Below are positions 13,011-27,406 of a stretch of DNA of 64,000 bases, in pieces. Under the pieces are notes generated by a model that was given only the letters and a program-made list of their open reading frames with translations, had not been told where the DNA came from and did not search any database. This DNA comes from Chamaea fasciata (lineage: Eukaryota; Chordata; Aves; Passeriformes; Sylviidae). The translations under genes and the position numbers were made by a program. How positions within the stretch are numbered: position 1 is the first letter of the stretch; each line of letters begins with the position of its first letter. The DNA is taken from the NCBI GenBank assembly GCA_029207755.1, contig JARCOQ010000001.1, forward strand, positions 91,809,637-91,873,636. Reading direction: 5' to 3'.

Positions 13011-16000
13011 TTAAAGGATTTCTTAAGTTGATGAACTTGAGCACATGGAGAATTTAATATTAAAAACTTAAACAATGCAAACTCAAAGTGGAAATTAGAT
13101 TTTTTTTTTAAGTGAGGGGAAAATAATGAGTTTATGCCTTCAAGTTTTGACACAGTGACTGTTTTGCTGTAATTTCTCAGTAGAGTTATGCTCTGTAATT
13201 TCAACTCTGAACAGCTATGAGGTTAGCAAATCCTTCTACTTGCTTTTTGGTAGGAGCAACTGTGTTTATGGTACTTCCTGACAGGTGCTTATTCATCTCA
13301 TTTTCATAACAAAAGTTTTAAAATTGCATTCTTATCCTTGGCTACAATAGCACAGCAACTAGGGTCTGTGATATGTAGGAGGTCATATTAGAAAGTCAGA
13401 TTCTTTTCTTTCATCAAAGTGTAGATTAGAGAGAAAAATGCAAATTCACTTCATTTTAAAATTTGAGACTTCAGGGTGCTTCTAATTTTTCTGGAGAAGT
13501 CATCTCAAGGTGTTTCGTTTAGGAAATAGATTGTGAAGAAGACAAAGTAGAAGGGACAGATTGTGTCTGATGTGCATCAGTTTTCACATAGGTTCAAGTC
13601 CTTGTTTGACTTTATGACTGAAGATTTTCTGCGTCACCAAAGACAAAAGGGATAACTTTATGAAAATATCCTATATAATCTGAAAGAGCAGCAACATTAA
13701 TGTCTTTTTCCCTAGAAATTCATTACCTGTGATTCTGGCAAACCATCTGTTTTGGTTGTTGTCATGTAAATTAGGCTGTCACATAGGTTGTTTTAGATTG
13801 TCCTGTGCATGACAGAATTTTCCTAAATATGAAAAAGAAAATTATTTAGTCTACCAACACTCATTCACTTCACTTAAGGCCTGCTGCCATCTTGTCTTTC
13901 TTTTTATTCCCTCTCTGTCCATGAGAGTAAGTAAAGCTTCCTATTTGAAATCAGTTTGTCGTCATTTTGCCAGCTCTCTCAGGTTGTTCTGCTCCATGGT
14001 GTGGCTGATGGATTGATAAAATACTGCCTAAGTAGAATGTGCATCACAATGAAAGCTCAGTGGATTAGTTGTTCTTTGTGACATTATACAGCATTTAAAA
14101 CATCAGGAACTTGGCTGTCTATGTGCCATTTCAGCCATGTAAGCTGTTGCCAAACTGACCTGTGCAATAAAAGTAAATGCAGCAGCTGCCTACCTTGATG
14201 TGGGGAGGCAGGAAGTCATCAGTTTCTAGAGTTTAGCAACCCAGGCTAGGTGAACACCATGTTCAGTTTGTCATCAAAGGAATGTGCTGTGAAGAGAAGC
14301 CTTCTGATGGCAGTACCAGCTCCAGATCTAGGGTGGAGGCTGTCATCCATGACTGGGATCTTTAGGTCCCTCCTATCTGTTATTCTCTCCCTTGCTCTCT
14401 TCTTGTAATCTTTCATCTATTTCTGCAACTCTGCTGATCTGGAGCCTCCTTTCCGACTGCTTCTAGCAATATCTGCTTTTGGATATGTAAACTGTGTTTT
14501 CCTGTTTCTTGGGCACTTACTTATTTTTGTCACGCTGAAGTTTGGTATGTGGTAGAGGGTATTGTGTTAACTTCATCAAGGTTATGTAAAGGGTTTTTTT
14601 AATGCAATGCTGGTAATTTAATTTTCAAAACTATACTGAATTAACTTGTGAATGATAAATTGATCTCTTGTGCAAGGTCAGCATTACAGTTACATGTAGG
14701 TGCAGAAATAACTTATCAGGGTTAATCTGTTTGAACAATGTTGAGACTTCCCTAAAGTGAAATAATAATCTCAAATTTACATAATTTACAGAACTATCCT
14801 ATATTACAGTAAATGCTTAAGACCCCATATTATTTCTCATTGTCTGATTCTGTAAATGCAAATCATTGCATCTTGCCTAGGTCTTCTGAAAGTTTTTTGT
14901 CAACTTTTACAATGACCTTTGAAAACTAGGTAATATTTTTATCACCCTAAATGGATTCAAAGTCCGTTTATTACTTTTGAGGAATTGTGCTATATGCTTT
15001 TATACTTGGGGGAATTGGCTTAAGAAAGTACTTCAAAATAAAAGGTTTTGCTACTTCAGATCTGAATTCTCATTACTAATCACATTAATTGAAAAAGTAG
15101 ATAGATGTAAGATCCACTGTACCTCAGGCAGTGAATTAAAAATATGGAGTCAAGATTGGTGTTGAGCTTTTTTAAGGAAGGATTCACCTGCTTTGGGGAT
15201 GTGAATACCCAGTGCTAATGCTCATGTGCACCTGAGTATTTAAAACTTTCTACTTCTAGTTTGTAGCTGTCTGCTGTAGTTTCTGAAACGTTTACATATG
15301 TATTCTTTTTGTCGTTAAGTTTTGTAAGAATGTACAAGTTTGTTTGTTCCCTGTGAATCACCTCTCAGTGAGTGAAGTGCTTCAGTCCATTGGCACTGCT
15401 CTGGTAAAACTTGGTATGGGTATTTTGTATGGAACATAGGAAGGTTTGGGGTGGCAGGCAAACCACAGACACATGTAGACATGAAATCTTGCACTCCAGA
15501 GACATCATTTGTGAAATTCCACAGACATCATCCTTTCTTGTGTGTATCCTGTATTCAAGGAAAAGAAAGCTCAAGATGCTGTGGCTTAGGCAGGCAGTTT
15601 AATGAATGAACTTTGTAAAGCAAGCCCAATCTTGCACCATTACAGAGCACCTACACTGAGACAGAGGAGCACTTCCAAAGTCACACCAGTGCTTTCTCCT
15701 CACTTTTCGCTTTGTATGTATCCAGTCTTATAAATTACATCTTTCTAGAGTGGTTTATTGCTGCATGCTGTATGTTTTGTAAGTGAGGAATAACACTTTT
15801 TCCTGATTTCTATGTCAATAAATCTGCTTGGAATGCTGCTGCTAATTTTTAACCTGTTTATGTAATGCTCCATGGCGTTTACTGGAATTTCCTATGAGGA
15901 AGTTCATCCTATTATATTCTCCAGCTCTCAGTGTCCTTCCTCTCCTAATCTCAGGGCTTGTTTGTTTAATAGACAATTTGGCAGACCACTGACAGTGTTT

Positions 16001-19000
16001 GAAAGTTTTTCTTTTCTAAGTACCTGTGCTAATTTCCACGCATAGAGTGGAAGCCACTCAGTGAAACAAATCCAATTGCAATCTTATTGTGAAGTTACTG
16101 GCTTTTCAAATAAAAAATAATCCTTTAATTCAAAAGCCAAAAATATCTCTAGGATGTATTTTGAGACTGATTAGTTTCCCAGTGTTTTTTCTTCTGGATC
16201 AGTTGTAAAATGATAGGAAATATTTCTTTCCCTTGGTCCAGTTCAACTTTAGCCTTGCTAGTCAGGAGGCTGAAAGTCTCCTGAAGGGCTGAAACACTGC
16301 AAGCAGCTCTGAAGCCACACAGAGATGTCGCCGTATCATACACCATGTGAATTGAACTATCACTTCCTTATTTGGCTTACTTTGGTCTCAATGGGTAACG
16401 TAAAAAGTGGACCCGTGCTGGTGGAACTGTTACATATAAAGGCAATACAAAGAAATGACACCAAGAGGTCTCTTACGTGGCTGGTCTGCTGTCACATCCT
16501 GTCCCCTCTCTGTTTTCTGTCTCGTCATGTTCCCCACCCCCACCCCAGCTGCTTGCCATGAGTTTGCACGTTCAGCATCAGGTCTGTGCTATGACAATCT
16601 TGTTTTCTTCAAAGGATGTGCACGGTGAGAACTCACAGATGCCAACCACAACTGAAAATCCCTGAGCTCTGCTCTGGAGGCAGCAGCCTTGCTGAGGTGG
16701 TGTCTTTGGGTGTGGGGGTAGGCAAATGGGCTGGTAGCTTTGACACCAGTTTGTAGGATGAGGCTGGCATTGGTGCCTGGTAGTGTCATGTCTGGCCTTA
16801 CCACCTTACCACCCAGGCCATGCTTCCCAGGGGATGGGAGGGAAACAATTCTGCTGCATCTAGACACATCCCCAAAAATCTGTGGTCAGGATTCCACACC
16901 CCACATGCTGGTGTTAGTCTGGCCACACTTTTGTGTGCAAGTGTTGGCTGTTTGTCATTACATTTTCTGGAAGTTTTGTCACCACAGCTTCCACCTTAAC
17001 CAAGCAGGTGTAGCTCAGCCCCTGGCAGCTGGTGGGATGAGGGGGTTGCATGGAGGAGGTGTTTTGGGACTGCCCAGAGGCACACGCACTCCTCACCTTG
17101 GGCAGTGTAGCAGTTGAGATGAAAACTGGGCGCAGTTTCCTGAAAACAACTTTTCATATTTCAAGATGAAGTGGTAACTGCAGCTTTTAGCCTTAGTACA
17201 GTGCAAAGCCATTGCTTCCAGTAAGAACTGATTGTTTCGTATTTGGTGGAAAAATTGCAATAAGAAAGATCTCAGATGATTCATTTCCTATGCAGCATAG
17301 GTGTAATTCTCTTGGTTTGAGGCCAGAAACGTGGCTTACGCTTTGGTTTATGTCTTGCACAACCGTTGTAATGTCCTTCCTCTTTTAGTGCAAAGAAAAT
17401 ACTGCAGCAGAGTAGGAAAACAAGATAAGCTGCATGTTTTGCCACTGGCCACTGTACTGAGTGCAGTTCTGGTGGGGTGTGGGGCTGATCCCATGGCATT
17501 CCAGTAGACCTATGAGCCTAAAATGGAGTGATGTCAAACACGGTTGTCCACTTACCTTGGTGTCAAAATTATGTTAGTGTTGGTGACTATGAGATAATCT
17601 GATCAGAGGGCAGGCCAGGTCACATGAGATAGCAGGATGAAAATCAAAGGTAATTAGTATAGTAAGATTATAATCCTCTTTCAGTAAAAATGACCTGCTG
17701 TGCAGGTCTAGGGAGAAGCCACCATTTTTCCTTGCTACATTTCAGTACTTTCTTGATTTGGTTCAGGCTGTTGTGTTTCCTCTAAAAGCGGTTGAAAATG
17801 TTCTTCTGTTGAGGCAGGCTGGAGATGAGAGTGTGAAGTGCCTCATTGGGGTGGCATTGATGCGCAGCGCCACTAACCGGGAGTGAGCTACCCGTGCTCA
17901 AATTGCTGAGCGTGCCTGAAAGCTGATGTATTCCTTTCTGTGGGTGTCAGAAATGGCTTTGTGGGATGTTCTGCAGCAACGTCTGAGAGGCACTCATGGC
18001 ACTTGCATTTCTTCTTTCTGCACATTCATCCTGAGAAGGGAAAGCCGCCGCTCAGTTCCTCTGGCTTGGGTCCCGCTTTCATACAAGAATTTGCCGCTGA
18101 AAGTTGGCCACCCACATTTTAACTTTCTGGAGCTAAATAAAAGTTGTGTGGTTTCATCTTTTAAGCGTTTACAGTTCATAACTTCCTTGACTCTTGGGTA
18201 CTTCTGAGGGAATCATGGAAAATCGATAGAAATAGGATGGTTTAATTAGGCCTTGAAAGAAACTTTACCAGAGCAGCATATCAGCCTTCAGCCCTCAGTG
18301 TCAAATACCTAATGGGGAGGGGCTGCATATGATCAGAATGTCATTTAATTTGGTAATTGTGACATGCCTCTTACTGAATTATAAGCCAAATTAAGACATG
18401 TAAAAGGGATTTTCTTTTAATATTCATCTACATTAAAAACAAACAATTTGACTGTAGCTGAATTAATAATTTTAATATAAGAACTAGAGAAGAATTTCCC
18501 TCAGTCAAAACTATAATAAGCTGAAAAATAAGGTGGTAACTTAGGAAACAGAAATTGCTATAATAGAAAGTACCTTCTGGTCCTTTTTAAAAATGCAGCT
18601 GCTGTTTTATGAGAAGACAATTTGGGGCTTTTGTGTTGGATTAAAATGTTCAGGATGATTTCTGTAAACTGTGTTTTCAGTTGCTTTAAAAAGATTCTTA
18701 AAATTTTACTTTAAATACAAGGTGTTTGTCACTCAAGTAATAATCCTGATGAATAAGAAGCTGTTATTTCAGACTCCTTTTCTGCCTTGTGTTGATTTTA
18801 CAATGTATTCAGTTTTAAAGACACTATTTTTGTATACCTTTTCGTGTTCTTTTACCTCAGTCTTATGAATGGCTATGACTAAAACTGAATTTTGGAGGTA
18901 ATGTTTTCATTAAACGTGCCATTCCTGATCTTGTTCCTCTGTATGAGACTGCCGGGTTTTCATAGGGAAATAATGCTTTGGGAAGACCTGAGAAGATTTA

Positions 19001-22000
19001 CAGAACTTTCCTTTTTAGGACATGCTTTGTTGTCATTTACATACAAATAATTTAATTCCCAGCTATTTCTTTTTTTTTTTTTTTTCTTATTCTTCCCTCA
19101 AACCTTCTCTTAAATGTTTTATACTGTCGGAGTTAACTACTGAAACCAGAGGTAGTAGGGTGTGGATTACTGGTATCTGTGTGTAGACCACTGGAAATAT
19201 TTTTTCATGGAAGATGGAAATCCATCTCTCTTCCAGGAGTTTGAACTGCAAATTTTATTTCTGTTGAGAAATGAGGCAGTGGGTATGAAATGAGTTGTCA
19301 GTAGGAGTTTGAAGGCAAGAACTCTGGAACTCCTCTTGCATCTTTTTGCTGACCTTAGGCGTTTCTTTGCTTGTGAGCTGACCAGCAGAGCTGAGCCCCT
19401 TCCTTTCTGAGAGCTCCTTTGCTTTCCTCTCCACCTCTCCCTACTTTCCAGTCTTCCCAAATGTTTGCCATGCCCTCGGTTGGGTGCAGCCCTCTGGCAG
19501 ACACTCACGGCTCTCCACATACCGGGGTTTGTTCCTCTGAGTGTGTTCTAAATGCTCAGCCTGTATCCCTTCATTGAGTGGAGACATTTCCTAAGTGTAT
19601 GGATATTTCCCTGCATTCATCCCAAGGTGTCTTTTTTCCTTTACTTCCTCACTTCCTCTCTTGTATTCCTTCCTCATCAAGCTCTAGTTTAATTTACCCT
19701 TTCATGTAATACATTTGCTTTCTTCACTGCTGCTCCTGACCTCTGGAACAGCTTTCTAGAGTTTATGCCTCCAGAACCTCAGCTTTAAAATTGTATTTTT
19801 AAGTGACTGCTTAATTTAGAAAATGTGGAGGAAAGCCTGTGCAAAGCGTGTGGGAATTGGTAAAGAACCTATGCTATGGCTTCCGTGCTGCAGTCAAAAT
19901 TTATCTGTGCTTACTGGAAAGGCTTGCATCCCCTCCCCAGTAAAATCAGCACTGTGGTGACATTACAGAAAAGCTGCCATTTTATCTGCCCCTAGCAATT
20001 GTAATATCTTCTAGAGACTACGCAAGGCTTAGTCATCATCCCTTGCTTAACTTGCCCATCTTACTCCTAGCTCTGAGACACCTACAGCTGAGCCCTAAGA
20101 CACATTTCTCTGACTTGCTGCTTAATTCACTGTCAGCTATCACTTAATACAAACAATTTATTCCTTGCCATGCTTGGTTGTTTCCAGTCTTCCTGTTTTT
20201 CCAGCCCAGTCGACCAGAAACTGGTGTTTCTTTTCAGCTCCTCATCCCATTGTTTTTTGGAATAAGTTTTTATCTTCTGTCCCCATCTCAGCAGGCTTTG
20301 TCCCAGGTTACTTTTGTTCTCATTCTGAGGTCAACTTTTTTCCTTTTGTATTTAAATCAGACTGCTGCTCCTCAAATACACCGTGAGTGCCTGCTAGGGG
20401 AGCAGGGGATGTTGATAAGTCTCAGGTCCTCCAAGGAGATGGGAATGTGCAGAGCCTGGGGGGCCCAAGAGCTAGGACAGGAGTTTGAAGTGGAATTTGG
20501 TGCTTCACACTTGTAATGAAAATGTGCTGACTGCACTTTTCCAGATGACTTTAAATTTTGGGGTAGTAGAATATGCCCAGCTCAGATCATTCTTCCAGCA
20601 AGTTTTATGTGCTTGCTGAAGCCTAATGGGTGCAGCAATATTTCAGACAAAATATTTTCAGAAGGTAGCACAGGTAATGTAACTTTTATTAGGTCTGTCT
20701 CTTGCAAACAGTGCAACTAACTTTCATCCAGTAGTAAAGCTGAGAGACACATCTAGCAGGACAAATTTTAGTGTGCATAATTTGGCAAAGTTTTTCTCCA
20801 TGATTTTGTCACTGGAAAGAATTAGAGAGTGTTTTACTGCTTCTTCCCTCAAACTTAAATATATAGTTCTCAGAGAAACTAAGGCTTTCGTTGGATATGC
20901 TGCAGTCCTCAAAAACTGGTGTCTGTCCCACCTGAGTGGGCACTGTGCTCTGCTGTCTTGGCAAAATCCTGTGCTAGCTCTTTCCTGATGCTTAGCACTT
21001 ACTTGTCTGTTACAAGGTAACACTGAAATTTTTTCTTTATTTCTAACTGTTGCCAGTTTCTTTCCGGGAGCACTGACGTTGATTGCTGTGTGACCGGGAA
21101 GCTGCTCAAAGGTCAATCTGATGCCCCAACTGTCACGCTGAGAGCTTCTCAGCAGCTTCATCACCCACAAGAGATAACCCGGCAGAAAAATCATTTCTGT
21201 TTTGGAGTAGGACTAAGTTAGTGCTGGTAGGGACCTCTTGAATCAGCTGTCTGTGGGGGCTGATGAGGACATACCAATCAGGTGCTGCTTGCATCAGAAG
21301 AGCAGGGATGGAAGGAGGATGCAGAAGAGATGGTGTCAGCAACCTGATAGACCCAAATCGCCATGAAGTCAAACCAGCCCGTTAAAGGGAATGGACTATA
21401 ATTTCCCATTTGTGTCTTTTCCACCCCTCTTTTCAATTAATTAATACTATACTTGCTCCTTTTCTTCTCTTCTATAAGCATAACCTGCCTTCAAACTCCT
21501 CTTGGAAGTTAATCCATGAGACTGAGTCTTGTAAAGTGAATTGCATGAGGTCCTGTGTACTTGAAAATACTTAGCTTATCCTAGGAGTTTTTAAACTATT
21601 TTCCTCTAGAGACAAGTGTTCTTATAAAATACATTCTTGTGAGTTTGCCTCTGATATTGATTGTGGTAGCTATCTGGGTTTCTTGTTTGTTTTTTTTTTT
21701 TTAAGGGATTGAAGCTAAAAGGTCAAACCTACATGGGACTCAAGATGCCACCAGTTTTTAGTGGTCTCCACTGAATAGTGGTCTATAGTTGTATCTATAT
21801 CAGGGATTGCTCATAGTTTTGGAAGAGAAACTTGAGTTAAAACAGTTGATGCCACAATTTTTATGTCTTGACCAAGGTGCTAGGTAGGTAGATGTCTGGT
21901 TTAGCTTAATGGGATGCTTTCCTGTTACTTTTGTGTCTCTTGCTGGAATGTATCAGTTTGTGGCTTACCTGTCTCATAGTTCCATGTATTTTGTGTTCCT

Positions 22001-24905
22001 TTCACCGTCCCTCTAAAGAATCTGGCTTCCCCCTTCTTGGCCTCAGATTTCATGTTGCTGAGAAATTTTTTGTCCCTTTGCTTCCTATCTGTCCCTGTCA
22101 TTTGGGATGCTTTGTGCTGGTGTGCTTTGGCTTGTTACTTCTTAGCAGGTCCCTCTTACCGTGTCAGATGGTTGTGCATGCTATGATCGATCAAGTAATG
22201 CGATAAGGACAAATAATACTAATTTGTATAAACAGTGCAAATAATGAATATAGTGCTGTAGCAAAAATGAGTGATGCAATCAAGATTTTTTTTTAAAAAG
22301 GCTCACTGATTCTGCTGATCACAGATCTTGAGATTTCTCAAGAGAAGTCAGATATCGGAAGGCACTATGAATAATTTTGGAGATGGGAGAGAAACTGTGA
22401 GTCACTGAGGATCTCTAGTGCAAACAAAACGGCTCTAGGAAATCTTTAGTCTGTAATTCATGAAAGAAGAAATTGAGAGAATACACCACTTCAGTCCTAC
22501 ATCTTGTCAATTATGAAGTTTGTAAAACAGGAAGGGGAAGGGAGCACTTGCTGAGTGACGTGTAACATCTGGCCTGAAATGAAACATTCTTCAGGGTTTC
22601 CTAAAATTGCCTGTCAGTAATCAGGGTCTTTTAAAGTCCACTAAAATATTTTACGCTATATATCTCTCAGGTTTCCTGTATGTTTTGTACCCTAAAAACC
22701 AGCTATCTTGTAGAGCTCTCTCTGCCATGTGGTATCTTTTTCACTAGCCCTACACTGTCTGTAGGTGCTCCGTGCTGGTGAGCCTGACAAGACTGTGTTG
22801 TTTGTACCACGCCCAGCACATGCAGGCAGGCTTTTGCTGCTCTGTGCAGCCAAAGGATGCTGTCTCTATTCTCTCTGATTATTTGAAGTTCACGGGAAAA
22901 AACTTATGTAAGTCTTTAACCACAAAAGCAGAGGCAAAATACTGTTGTTTGTGTCTTGCAAACAAGTTGAGACAAAAAGTTTTGGTGTATAATCCAAACC
23001 TAAGTTTCTCTTCTGATGGAGAGAGCTGCAAATCTTTGGATTTACGTCCTAAGCGTTGCCCCTCCTTCTCACACCTGGTTTTGAGATTCTCTTTTATCTT
23101 TAATTGTATCCCTTTGACCTACTCTTCCCACGCCCTGAATTGTTCCCTTTTCACCCCTCCTTCCTTTGCTCTTACAGTTTTCAGGGTGGAAAAACGCTTA
23201 TATAAAAAAGTGTAAATGTATTTCTCCCTGTGGAATGGCTGTAATCTTAATTTAATCCAATTACATTGGCTAAACATATTAGCTGGATGCTTTTGTTAAC
23301 ACTTGACCTTTTAGAAATCTGTGTCCTTGGATTACAGAGCTGAAGGAAGCAGAGGTGTTTCACGCTATTAGAAGCTGCCACCGGTGGTCTGCTGGCAGTG
23401 TGGTGCCTGTGTTGGTTAGAAGGATTGCAGGTCAGCTTTGCCCTGTTGCCAGTGAATTTTATGCCCCTTCACACATAATGTGAAAAAGAGTGGCTTGAGT
23501 GCTCTGCACGTGCTGTTACACCATGGGCTTGCATGAGTTTCATATGCTTTAACTTGCCTTTTAATAAGTTTGAGGTTTGCAAGCAGAGTCCAACAGAAAG
23601 ATGTTAGTTAGCTATCCATAAATAAATGCATATAAATTAATTTTTTTAGAGCCTTCTTTTGGTCACAGACCCAACGTAAAGTGCATAAGACAAATCCACA
23701 ATCCAGAAATACCTGTCTACAACTCCATAGCAGAATATATTGTTTTGTCTTGGTTCACTGAGGAGCGAGACATTACCCAGCCCTGTGGGGTGAATCTTAA
23801 AAAACAAGCAAATAATGTACTCTGAGTTACTCTATCTAACTGAATAAACAACATTCTTCAGAAACGGTTATTTGTCTAAACTTGATTAGACATAAACCTT
23901 CTTTTTCCTGTGTCATCCAGGTAATGTGCTTTCTATTGTTAGGATAACAAGTATCCCCAGATTTAATTTCAGTAACCTGAGTGGCAGGGAAGGGTATAGA
24001 ATTGTTTCCAAAGATAGTATATTGTGTTTCTGTCTAGGAACAGAATTCATATTGGTGGTGGTTTTCATTGCACTTTGTCTGTGTGTTGCGAAGTTTAAGG
24101 GTTTCATTCACTGTTTTCATTATTCAAGATGTACACAGCTTTCCTTTGAGCTGAATGTAATATTTAGCTGATTTTCAGGTATGGTCTAATGCTACTTTTG
24201 CTCCACCTTACTTTTATTTAGGCAGCCCATGTGGTAGTAAATGTGAAATAAATGCGGTGGTTGTGCTTTCAGTGAGGACAAATTTTTGAGAGGCAGAGGG
24301 AGGAGAAGACTTGTCCAGGGCTGCTCTTGGTGTCGTGTCATGTATTTCACTGATGGGAAATTCATAGTAGTGGAAATTTTTGGTCTCCTTCAAAGCCATA
24401 CTCTCAGATAGTGAAGGGAAGAATATAACTTGCAGTAGCACTACTTTTGCACAAACTTAGATGGATATAAAGAGGTTTTCACTGGAAATGTAGCTTTGTT
24501 GGTTCATACATGTGGGTGCCTGACAGGCTTTGTTTTTCGTAAATGAAATGTTCTCAACTGAAGTAAGAGCCAAAATCTTTCATACCTATTCAAGAAGGTC
24601 CAGACTGGACTGAAATATACCATGCAATTGTCACTCAGCTTTTCAAATCTAGAAAAAATTGCTGAATTTTCAAATAAAAACCTCATAAGCCTAGCCTTTG
24701 AGTGACATATTTAAATCTGCCTTAGGATTCCAGTAAATATTTGGATTCCGTTGTGATGCATATGGGCTGTGAACCCGTACTGAAACCTTGCTGTGAAAAG
24801 TTCACCGCTCTCTGCCTTTCCTATAGTCCCAACACTGTGTTTGATAAAGTGAAATATACTTCTTAGCAATCCATCAATTAAAAAAAAAATCTTTTTTTTT
24901 AACAG

Positions 24906-25017
24906 GCAAAACGAAGGCTGGAGCTTGGAGAAAGTGGCCACCAGTATCTTGCAGAAGGACTAAAGACTCCAAAGGGGAAAGGAAGAGCTGCAACAAGAAG
25001 TCCAGATAGTCCAAAAA
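24906..25017 (+). CDS. E2F3: E2F3 coding exon 2 (cyclin-binding/NLS region)
   Basis: E2F3 is a nuclear transcription factor that binds E2F sites with a DP partner and drives S-phase genes; RB restrains it. This exon encodes [20 protein letters not shown] and then a proline/serine/lysine-rich linker. KRRLEL is the RxL cyclin A/CDK2-docking motif and basic nuclear-import segment known in E2F1-3. The acceptor is a T-run ending AACAG; the donor is AAAAA|GTAAGG. The exon is 112 nt, entered in phase 0 and left in phase 1, so its last A joins CT of the next exon to give Thr. It is the first exon shared by the E2F3a and E2F3b forms, so it should be present in both. The first exon is outside the window, so the gene is partial at its 5' end. 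Near-identity to vertebrate E2F3 makes the call secure over E2F1 or E2F2. Confidence 0.95.
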
Positions 25018-27406
25018 GTAAGGGAACTTGTAACATGCTATCATCAGTCTGCATCACCTACCCTAGAGTGTGTTTATTGCTGTCCTTACCTAGATATGTA
25101 TGCAACAAACTCAATCCCCCAGCTGGGCAATGCACAGCAGGTTTGCAGCATGTGTGGGTTGCTGCAGAGCTGCTAAGAGGTTGCAGAGGCTCCTGGCTGC
25201 CAAGTGTGTCCCTCTGCCTGCTGGGCAGCCTTCATTTCCTCTGCCCTGGGCCTCCCCTTCAGCCAAGGACATGATGCTGGGATGCTTAGAGAGGTGGATG
25301 CTGAGGAGTGAAGGTGGCATGATGGGATCGAATGCACAGTTGTTAGACAGGGTTATCAGGCCAGCCTCCTTCTTTGCTGCTGGAGTTACAGCAGCTGGCT
25401 GCCAGGCTTCTTTCCCTGGGCAGGGATTTGCAAAGACTGCTAGCTATGCCTCAGCAGTGCTGCACAATAAATGCTCTTTGTGGCATCCGAGCTGCCTTCA
25501 GTCCCTGTAGTGTGACTCCGGATACTGCCACTGCCTAGTTGCTCTAAGTACTAATTTTTGCACATCTGCATTGCCTTGGGCAGTGGACTTCTTGCACCAG
25601 AAGCTGGGGGCTGTAGCCTTGCTGTCTTGTTTGTGGGGTTTCAGCAGGAGAGTTAGGCTGGCAGAGGGAGCCAGATGGGGCAAGGAGAGGACTGGGGCAG
25701 CAGTGGTACTGATGTCAGAGCAAGAGATGCCAAGGAGTCCTTCCTCACCAGTCTGCTGGTTTCTGTTGAGGGAGATAGGAAAACTGAAATTAGTTGAAGA
25801 TACAAACTTAAAGCATAGGAGTTAAACAACCAGAGTTGATTTAATTGAACTGAACTTCATTAAGCTAAATGAAGCCTATTTTAAATTCAAGTGGATTCTG
25901 TAGAAATTCAGTACTGTTTGATGCATAGGATGCTGCTGCAGCATTTGGTGCATGATGTGGAGCACAGGCCATTTTAGGTGGGAGTCCAGTCACTTCTTAC
26001 TGTTATCACTCTGATCTTACTCTTTTCTAAACCCCAAACAAAATCCAGACAAACCAACCACCCTTGCTCTAAATCCACAAGGTCATGTTAGTGATGTGAA
26101 TGAGATTTGGGCGAGATGTTGGAAAGCAATTCTTTCCTCACAGGGTGGTGAGGCACTGGAACAGGTTGCCCAGAGAAGCTGTGGATGCCTCATTCCTGGA
26201 AGTGTTTCAAGGCCAGGTTGGATGGGGCTCTGAGCAATCTGGTCTAGTGGGAGGTGTCCCTATCCGTGGCAGGAAGGGTGGAACTAGATGATCTCTACTT
26301 CCAACCCAAGCCTTTCTATGAATATTCTTCCATATCCCAGAGAAGACAAGCCCTGAATCTACCCAAAAAAATACAGCTAGCTGGTTCTCTTTGCAAAGAT
26401 GCAACGTCTTGGTTTTCATGGAAAAGCCATTGCATTCTTCAAAATATTTCAGGGTAATCTAAAGGTTCGCTCGTAGGTGAAGTTTTGACTGACTTCTGCA
26501 GTTTAATGTATGACCTGACCCTTGAAAACAAGGAAAGGACCACCAAATCAGCCCAAGTTCCATGCTGCATAATACTGGAAGCAAATGATGGGTTTGAGAT
26601 GTACCAGCCCAGCAGACTTGTAATAATGTCCGGCTCATTTCCCTTGACAGAAAGGCCTTGAACATTTAGAATTAGAAGTCATTCTGATCCAAGTATTTAA
26701 ACTTTTAAAAGCCCTCTGTTAAGTATACAGATGCTGCATTTGTGCATGGAAACCATGAATTGATTCAAGCCATTTGCTGACTTCTCATTTAGAAGATATG
26801 GATACTCACCCCCAGTTTGAGCATTGCCTGGTTATAGAGCAATGATGATTATAAATTGTATTTTACATCAATCTCCTCTAATTCACTTGAGTTTTCTCAA
26901 GCTGTGGAGTCTGGCACTGGTGGAATCTGTCGTTGTGTTCACCCACTGAAGTACACCTAAGTCCTGCTTAATTGCATATGAAACACTTATCTCACATGAG
27001 GGGGAAATCAAACCCTGATGAAAGCTGGCTATCAGTCTGATGAAGGAGAGTCACAGGGGATTTTTTGGGTTTGCTGCCAGGATAAACAGGTACTAAAAAT
27101 ACTATTATGAATTCACATAGTAAAAGCCTAAGCAGAATATTGCTATATGTATCTGTCAGACTACTGGAAATATTTGCATTTTAAAAAAGGTATATATTTG
27201 CTCATGTACCTGTGACTTTTGGAAAAGTACATCTTGAAATACAAATATGTAGTGGTAAGTTGTGTCTTAATGCAGGCATGTGAGAGGTTTCTTTAGTAAA
27301 AATGAAAGAAGTAACTGTAATATATATAATTTCATTTTTGATTGCTGCTTTTGGGACCAAAATGAGAAAAAACTGATTTATCTTTCTTTTTTCTTTTCCT
27401 TCCAAG
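25018..27406 (+). other. E2F3: E2F3 intron 2
   Basis: This is a GT-AG intron of 2389 bp. Its first 750 bp (about 25100-25760) are richer in G and C than the surroundings and yield several medium ORFs on both strands, none recognisable. It contains one CR1 tail at 26098-26325. The acceptor is TTTTCCTTCCAAG, an AAG rather than CAG/TAG acceptor with a strong pyrimidine tract. Confidence 0.9.
26098..26325 (+). repeat. CR1 LINE 3' end
   Basis: This truncated CR1 tail in E2F3 intron 2 contains GGTGGTGAGGCACTGGAACA, GGTTGCCCAGAGAAGCTGTG, GGCCAGGTTGGATGGGGCTC and TGGTCTAGTGGGAGGTGTCC, then a degenerate TCTATGAATATTC end. It lies in sense with the host gene. Confidence 0.9.

Larger units (their letters stand above)
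1..24905 (+). other. E2F3: E2F3 intron 1 (3' part)
   Basis: This is AT-rich sequence with stops in every frame and no exon I can recognise. It ends in a long T-run followed by AACAG, the acceptor of E2F3 exon 2. It holds three CR1 copies (3285-3521, 3551-3777, 12310-13010), several homopolymer T-runs, a small CpG-containing GC-rich patch around 4320-4510 and a moderately GC-rich patch at 8435-8910. Mammalian E2F3 has a long first intron that contains the E2F3b promoter and first exon. I searched for a short first exon encoding the E2F3b start and did not find one, so the E2F3a first exon, and probably the E2F3b one too, lie upstream of the window. Assignment as intron 1 is inferred from gene order. 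Confidence 0.8.

Noticed and set aside
20724..21194. 156-codon ORF on the minus strand in E2F3 intron 1
   Set aside because: No recognisable domain, no splice or promoter context, and an overlapping ORF on the opposite strand; treated as a chance ORF.
22772..23215. 147-codon ORF on the plus strand in E2F3 intron 1
   Set aside because: Composition is Ser/Leu/Cys-rich as in translated non-coding DNA, with no known motif; chance ORF.
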